This document shows, in pieces, positions 61,665-64,000 of a DNA stretch of 64,000 nt. The DNA is from Fictibacillus sp. FJAT-27399 (GTDB lineage: Bacteria; Bacillota; Bacilli; Bacillales; Fictibacillaceae). The notes below the pieces were generated by a model that ran no database searches, was not told the DNA's origin, and saw only the letters and a list, made by a program, of their open reading frames with translations. The stretch lies in the NCBI RefSeq assembly GCF_001510655.1, contig NZ_LMVC01000002.1:331700-395699 (forward strand), in the 5' to 3' direction. Position 1 is the stretch's first letter, and each line of letters opens with the position of its first letter. Made by a program: the position numbers and the translations under genes.

Positions 61665-61802
61665 GAATGGATGGGATAGCTGACGACAGTTGGAGTCAGC
61701 GGATTTTGTGGAAAAAAATGAAGAGCTTGAAAAGCAGACGTGGAAAAGTTCGCTTATCGCATCTGCTTTTCAATTGGCTCTTCAATCCCATCCCCTGCAT
61801 TC
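61665..61802. other. Three-way-junction-like inverted repeat structure
   Basis: GAATG-GATGGGAT (61665-61677) pairs with ATCCCATC-(CCCTG)-CATTC (61785-61802). Enclosed are a hairpin GCTGAC/GTCAGC (679-684 with 695-700 of this kilobase) and a 19-bp stem (61720-61738 with 61762-61783, one 3-base bulge). On the minus strand the 19-bp stem is followed by ATTTTTTT, so part of it can act as the terminator of the small minus-strand gene. Confidence 0.6.
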
Positions 61803-61885
61803 GCCATTGAGTTACTAAAGATCATTTCATAAAAATGAAACGAAAATAAAATAATAGTCATGAAGTCTTTTATGAGATTGGACAA
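61754..61885 (-). CDS. Small membrane protein, about 43 residues
   Basis: AAGGAGG at 61893-61899 serves a TTG at 61885 (an ATG at 61891 is too close). The product has one hydrophobic helix (DFMTIILFSFHFYEMIF) and a polar tail (NSMANAGDGIEEPIEKQMR). The last codons form one arm of a 19-bp terminator stem. It is divergent from ytkD. No family recognised. Confidence 0.45.
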   Translation of the reverse strand: MSNLIKDFMTIILFSFHFYEMIFSNSMANAGDGIEEPIEKQMR

Positions 61886-61941
61886 ATGCATGCCTCCTTC
61901 TTTACAATGAACATAACCTAGGGATTTGGAGTAACTAAACA

Positions 61942-62418
61942 ATGGAACCGATAATTTTTAAAGATTACTACGATAATACGGTAAAGCTTTCCTTTGAAGA
62001 TCACCCGTTCTCAAAAGATCCGAAGCACGTCTGGGTGCTGTGCCGTTTCAGAGGCCAATGGCTTTTGACTGAACATCCGCGGCGCGGAATTGAGTTTCCC
62101 GGCGGCAAGGTTGAACCTGGAGAAACAGCGGAGGAGGCTGCAGTCCGGGAGGTTTTTGAGGAGACCGGAGGCCACGTATCTTCCCTACACTATCTTGGAC
62201 AATACAAGGTAGACGGAAAGGGCGGCCTTATTATAAAAAATATCTATTACGCTACAGTAGATAAAATATTGCTGAAAGAGCGCTATTATGAAACAAATGG
62301 TCCGGTATTCTTTGAAACGATTCCGGAAACCTTTGAGGGCAGCAGGAAATTCAGTTTCATGATGAAGGATCAAGTGCTGATCCAGAGTCTTCAGCATACA
62401 AAAGAAAAATTTTTATAA
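61942..62418 (+). CDS. ytkD: NUDIX nucleoside triphosphatase YtkD
   Basis: 158 residues with a full Nudix box at 54-76 (GGKVEPGETAEEAAVREVFEETG pattern, catalytic Glu in REVFEE). Flanking blocks match B. subtilis YtkD (PKHVWVLCRFRGQWLLTEH, YLGQYKVDGKGGLIIKNIYY). YtkD hydrolyses damaged or canonical nucleoside triphosphates and can act on 5' RNA ends. The RBS is modest (GGAG 11 bases before ATG). Convergent with the ABC transporter genes that also neighbour ytkD in B. subtilis. Confidence 0.92.
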   Translation: MEPIIFKDYYDNTVKLSFEDHPFSKDPKHVWVLCRFRGQWLLTEHPRRGIEFPGGKVEPGETAEEAAVREVFEETGGHVSSLHYLGQYKVDGKGGLIIKNIYYATVDKILLKERYYETNGPVFFETIPETFEGSRKFSFMMKDQVLIQSLQHTKEKFL

Positions 62419-62423
62419 AATAA

Positions 62424-62458
62424 AAACAGCAGCTGTATTAGCAGTCTGCTGTTTTTTT
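62424..62458. terminator. Bidirectional terminator between ytkD and ABC permease
   Basis: AAACAGCAG/CTGCTGTTT with a 13-base loop, followed by T residues; A-rich on the other side. Confidence 0.8.
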
Positions 62459-62467
62459 GTCTATTGG

Positions 62468-63277
62468 TTATGATTCACGGTTCTTGATTAATTTCTTTTC
62501 AAGTGCCTCAACCAGCTGATACATGACCGTTGCTAAAATTGCAATAATCAGAAGGCTCATCAGTACAAGCGTGAAGTTGAAGACCTGAAACCCATATATG
62601 ATGAGGTACCCCAGTCCTTCCTTCGATACAAGAAATTCTCCGACAATGACTCCGACCCAGGACAAGCCAACGTTTACTTTTAAGGTAGAGATGATGGCAG
62701 GGAAGCAGGCGGGAAGGATGACTTCTTTAAAACACTGAAATTTAGAGCCGCCGAATGATCGAATGACCTTTACATAATTCGGTTCAACATTCGTAAACGA
62801 CGTGTAGATGACGATTGTGGTAATAATGACTGAGATCAATACACCCATGGCAACGATAGACGAAAGGTTCGGCCCCAGAGCAACAATCAGGATGGGACCG
62901 ATAGCAACCTTAGGCATGGCATTTAAAATAACCAGGTACGGATCAAGTACTCTTGACAGAAAAGGGAACCACCAGATCAGTGCAGCCAGTGATGTTCCGA
63001 TCAACGTTCCGAGCAAGAATCCGATGACTGTCTCTGTCAGCGTCATGCCAATATGCACAAATACGCTTCCGTCAGAAATTTTTTCCGCCAGCAAGGCTGC
63101 TATTTTTGCAGGCGAACTAAAGAGGAGAGGATCAATCCATTTATGATCCGAGCTGTATTGCCATAAGCCAAAAAATACAACAAAGATGAGAAGCTGTGAA
63201 AGTCTGACTTTAATCGTTCTTCTGCGCAAATTCAGTAAGTAGTCGGAGTGGGCTTTATTCAGTATCGTTTTGCTCAA
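62468..63277 (-). CDS. ytlD: ABC transporter permease (YtlD/SsuC-like)
   Basis: 269 residues with about six helices and the EAA-like loop ([20 protein letters not shown]). It belongs to the NitT/TauT/SsuC group of permeases for sulfonates, nitrate or pyrimidine-type thiamine precursors. Gene order with ytkD matches the B. subtilis ytlABCD locus. The start is TTG with GGAG upstream, overlapping the ATPase gene by 23 bases. The ligand cannot be inferred because the binding-protein gene lies outside the window. Confidence 0.88.
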   Translation of the reverse strand: MSKTILNKAHSDYLLNLRRRTIKVRLSQLLIFVVFFGLWQYSSDHKWIDPLLFSSPAKIAALLAEKISDGSVFVHIGMTLTETVIGFLLGTLIGTSLAALIWWFPFLSRVLDPYLVILNAMPKVAIGPILIVALGPNLSSIVAMGVLISVIITTIVIYTSFTNVEPNYVKVIRSFGGSKFQCFKEVILPACFPAIISTLKVNVGLSWVGVIVGEFLVSKEGLGYLIIYGFQVFNFTLVLMSLLIIAILATVMYQLVEALEKKLIKNRES

Positions 63278-64000
63278 TTTGCTCCAACTCCTCCCAAATT
63301 TGTTGAAACATGACCGCGTATTCCGGATGCTGGCGGGCTTCGAACGGCAGGCGCTTACGCAGATGGCCGGATACAGGAAACGTCCGGAAGATACGGCCGG
63401 GTTTCGTGGAAAACAAGATAATACGGTCGCTCATGGCGATCGCTTCACCGATATCGTGAGTGACAAGAATGGCGGTTTTGCCATGTTCATTGAGCGTAGA
63501 GGATACCAGGTCCTCCAGTTTAAGCTTAGTCTGGAAGTCTAGTGCGGAGAAAGGTTCATCCAGCAATAGGATATGGGGATTGGTCGCCAGTGTCCTCACT
63601 AAAGCGACGCGCTGCCTCATCCCGCCGGATAATTCGCTCGGATACTTGTCGAGTGTATCGTACAGTCCAATTTCCTTCATAAGAGAAAATGTATAGTGTA
63701 GTCGTTCTTCAGTAAGGCAATGCTGAAGCTTCAGCCCCAGCACGATATTATCCTTGATGGTTTTCCAAGGAAACAAGTAATCTTGCTGCAGCATATAACC
63801 GATCTTGGGATGAGGTTCTTTAATGATCTGATTTCTTAGTGTAACGGTTCCCGCTGTGGGGCTAAGAAGTCCCGAGATGATGGATAGAAGTGTTGATTTT
63901 CCGCATCCGCTCGGTCCAAGAAAAGAAACAAACTCTCCCTCGGAAACAGAGAGAGTGATGTCCTCCAGTGCAGTCGTGGCCGTATGCTTGGAAAAGTAGG
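63255..64000 (-). CDS. ytlC: ABC transporter ATPase (YtlC-like), N terminus cut by window edge
   Basis: An open frame of about 248 codons enters from the right edge. Walker [11 protein letters not shown] is near 63890-63920. Other motifs are Q-loop [11 protein letters not shown], signature [13 protein letters not shown], Walker [13 protein letters not shown] and the switch His in LVTHDIGEA. It energises the neighbouring permease. An apparent start at 63794 is internal, because the conserved Walker A lies upstream of it. Only the first few residues should be missing. Confidence 0.92.
   Translation of the reverse strand, partial: YFSKHTATTALEDITLSVSEGEFVSFLGPSGCGKSTLLSIISGLLSPTAGTVTLRNQIIKEPHPKIGYMLQQDYLFPWKTIKDNIVLGLKLQHCLTEERLHYTFSLMKEIGLYDTLDKYPSELSGGMRQRVALVRTLATNPHILLLDEPFSALDFQTKLKLEDLVSSTLNEHGKTAILVTHDIGEAIAMSDRIILFSTKPGRIFRTFPVSGHLRKRLPFEARQHPEYAVMFQQIWEELEQIEQNDTE

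Noticed and set aside
61598-61810. 70-codon plus-strand frame
   Set aside because: It runs through the palindromic structure, has no RBS, and the minus-strand small gene explains the region better.

Overview
The window is a chromosomal stretch of a spore-forming, low-to-moderate G+C Gram-positive bacterium of the family Bacillaceae; a Fictibacillus or Bacillus-like genus fits best, though the genus is inferred and not proven. Supporting signs are strong AGGAGG ribosome binding sites with frequent GTG and TTG starts, CotF-type spore coat proteins, a YjcZ-type peptide, KapD, a sporulenol synthase homologue, a Fur-regulated basic protein A homologue, YtkD next to a YtlC/YtlD-type ABC transporter, and CcpA-type and GntR/NagR-type operators. 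I saw no prophage, CRISPR array, rRNA or intact insertion sequence. One tRNA gene, tRNA-Ala(GGC), is present.

Layout. 1-5.4 kb: a partial lipoprotein gene, a secreted M14 metallopeptidase, a FlaR-like nucleotide kinase, an aspartate racemase, then decayed RidA and RpiR genes. 5.4-9.2 kb (minus): a spermidine/putrescine importer operon potA-potB-potC-potD. 9.4-12.2 kb: a ruined acetamidase gene, an SGNH esterase, a CcpA-type site and an aldo/keto reductase. 12.2-16.5 kb (minus): a formate dehydrogenase operon (fdhA, DUF1641, PsiE-like, DUF2294) preceded by a terminator-like hairpin in its leader. 16.7-21.5 kb: two broken MFS genes, an amino acid permease and a lipoprotein glycosidase-like protein. 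21.5-30.2 kb: DUF1259, an SDR, sporulenol synthase, a haloacid dehalogenase, gene fragments, a YCII protein, a poly-serine double jelly-roll protein and a broken DHDPS-family gene. 30.5-34.6 kb: a YeeE/YedE transporter, a 5'-nucleotidase, tRNA-Ala and two coat proteins.

34.7-46.0 kb is a peptidoglycan amino-sugar salvage region. Secreted NagZ and NamZ trim wall glycans. MurP and NagP import MurNAc-type sugars and GlcNAc as phosphates. MupG, MurQ, NagA and NagB then convert them to fructose-6-phosphate. NagR sites precede nagZ and nagA, and a CcpA-like site lies upstream of murP. 46.4-51.6 kb (minus) holds a sodium:solute symporter, an agmatinase-family ureohydrolase, a GABA-type aminotransferase and a sigma-54 activator, with a canonical -24/-12 promoter in front of the aminotransferase. 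This looks like a guanidino-compound or polyamine catabolic operon.

51.9-64 kb is a patchwork of sporulation-type and uncharacterised small genes. It includes two tandem 22-residue hydrophobic peptide genes, an OPT transporter translationally coupled to a PqqD-like protein, an SGNH esterase, 3-methyladenine DNA glycosylase, an orphan holin-like gene, YtkD and an ABC importer cut by the right edge. At least eight broken genes are scattered through the window, several with both frameshifts and nonsense codons. Many genes have intrinsic terminators that begin inside the last codons.
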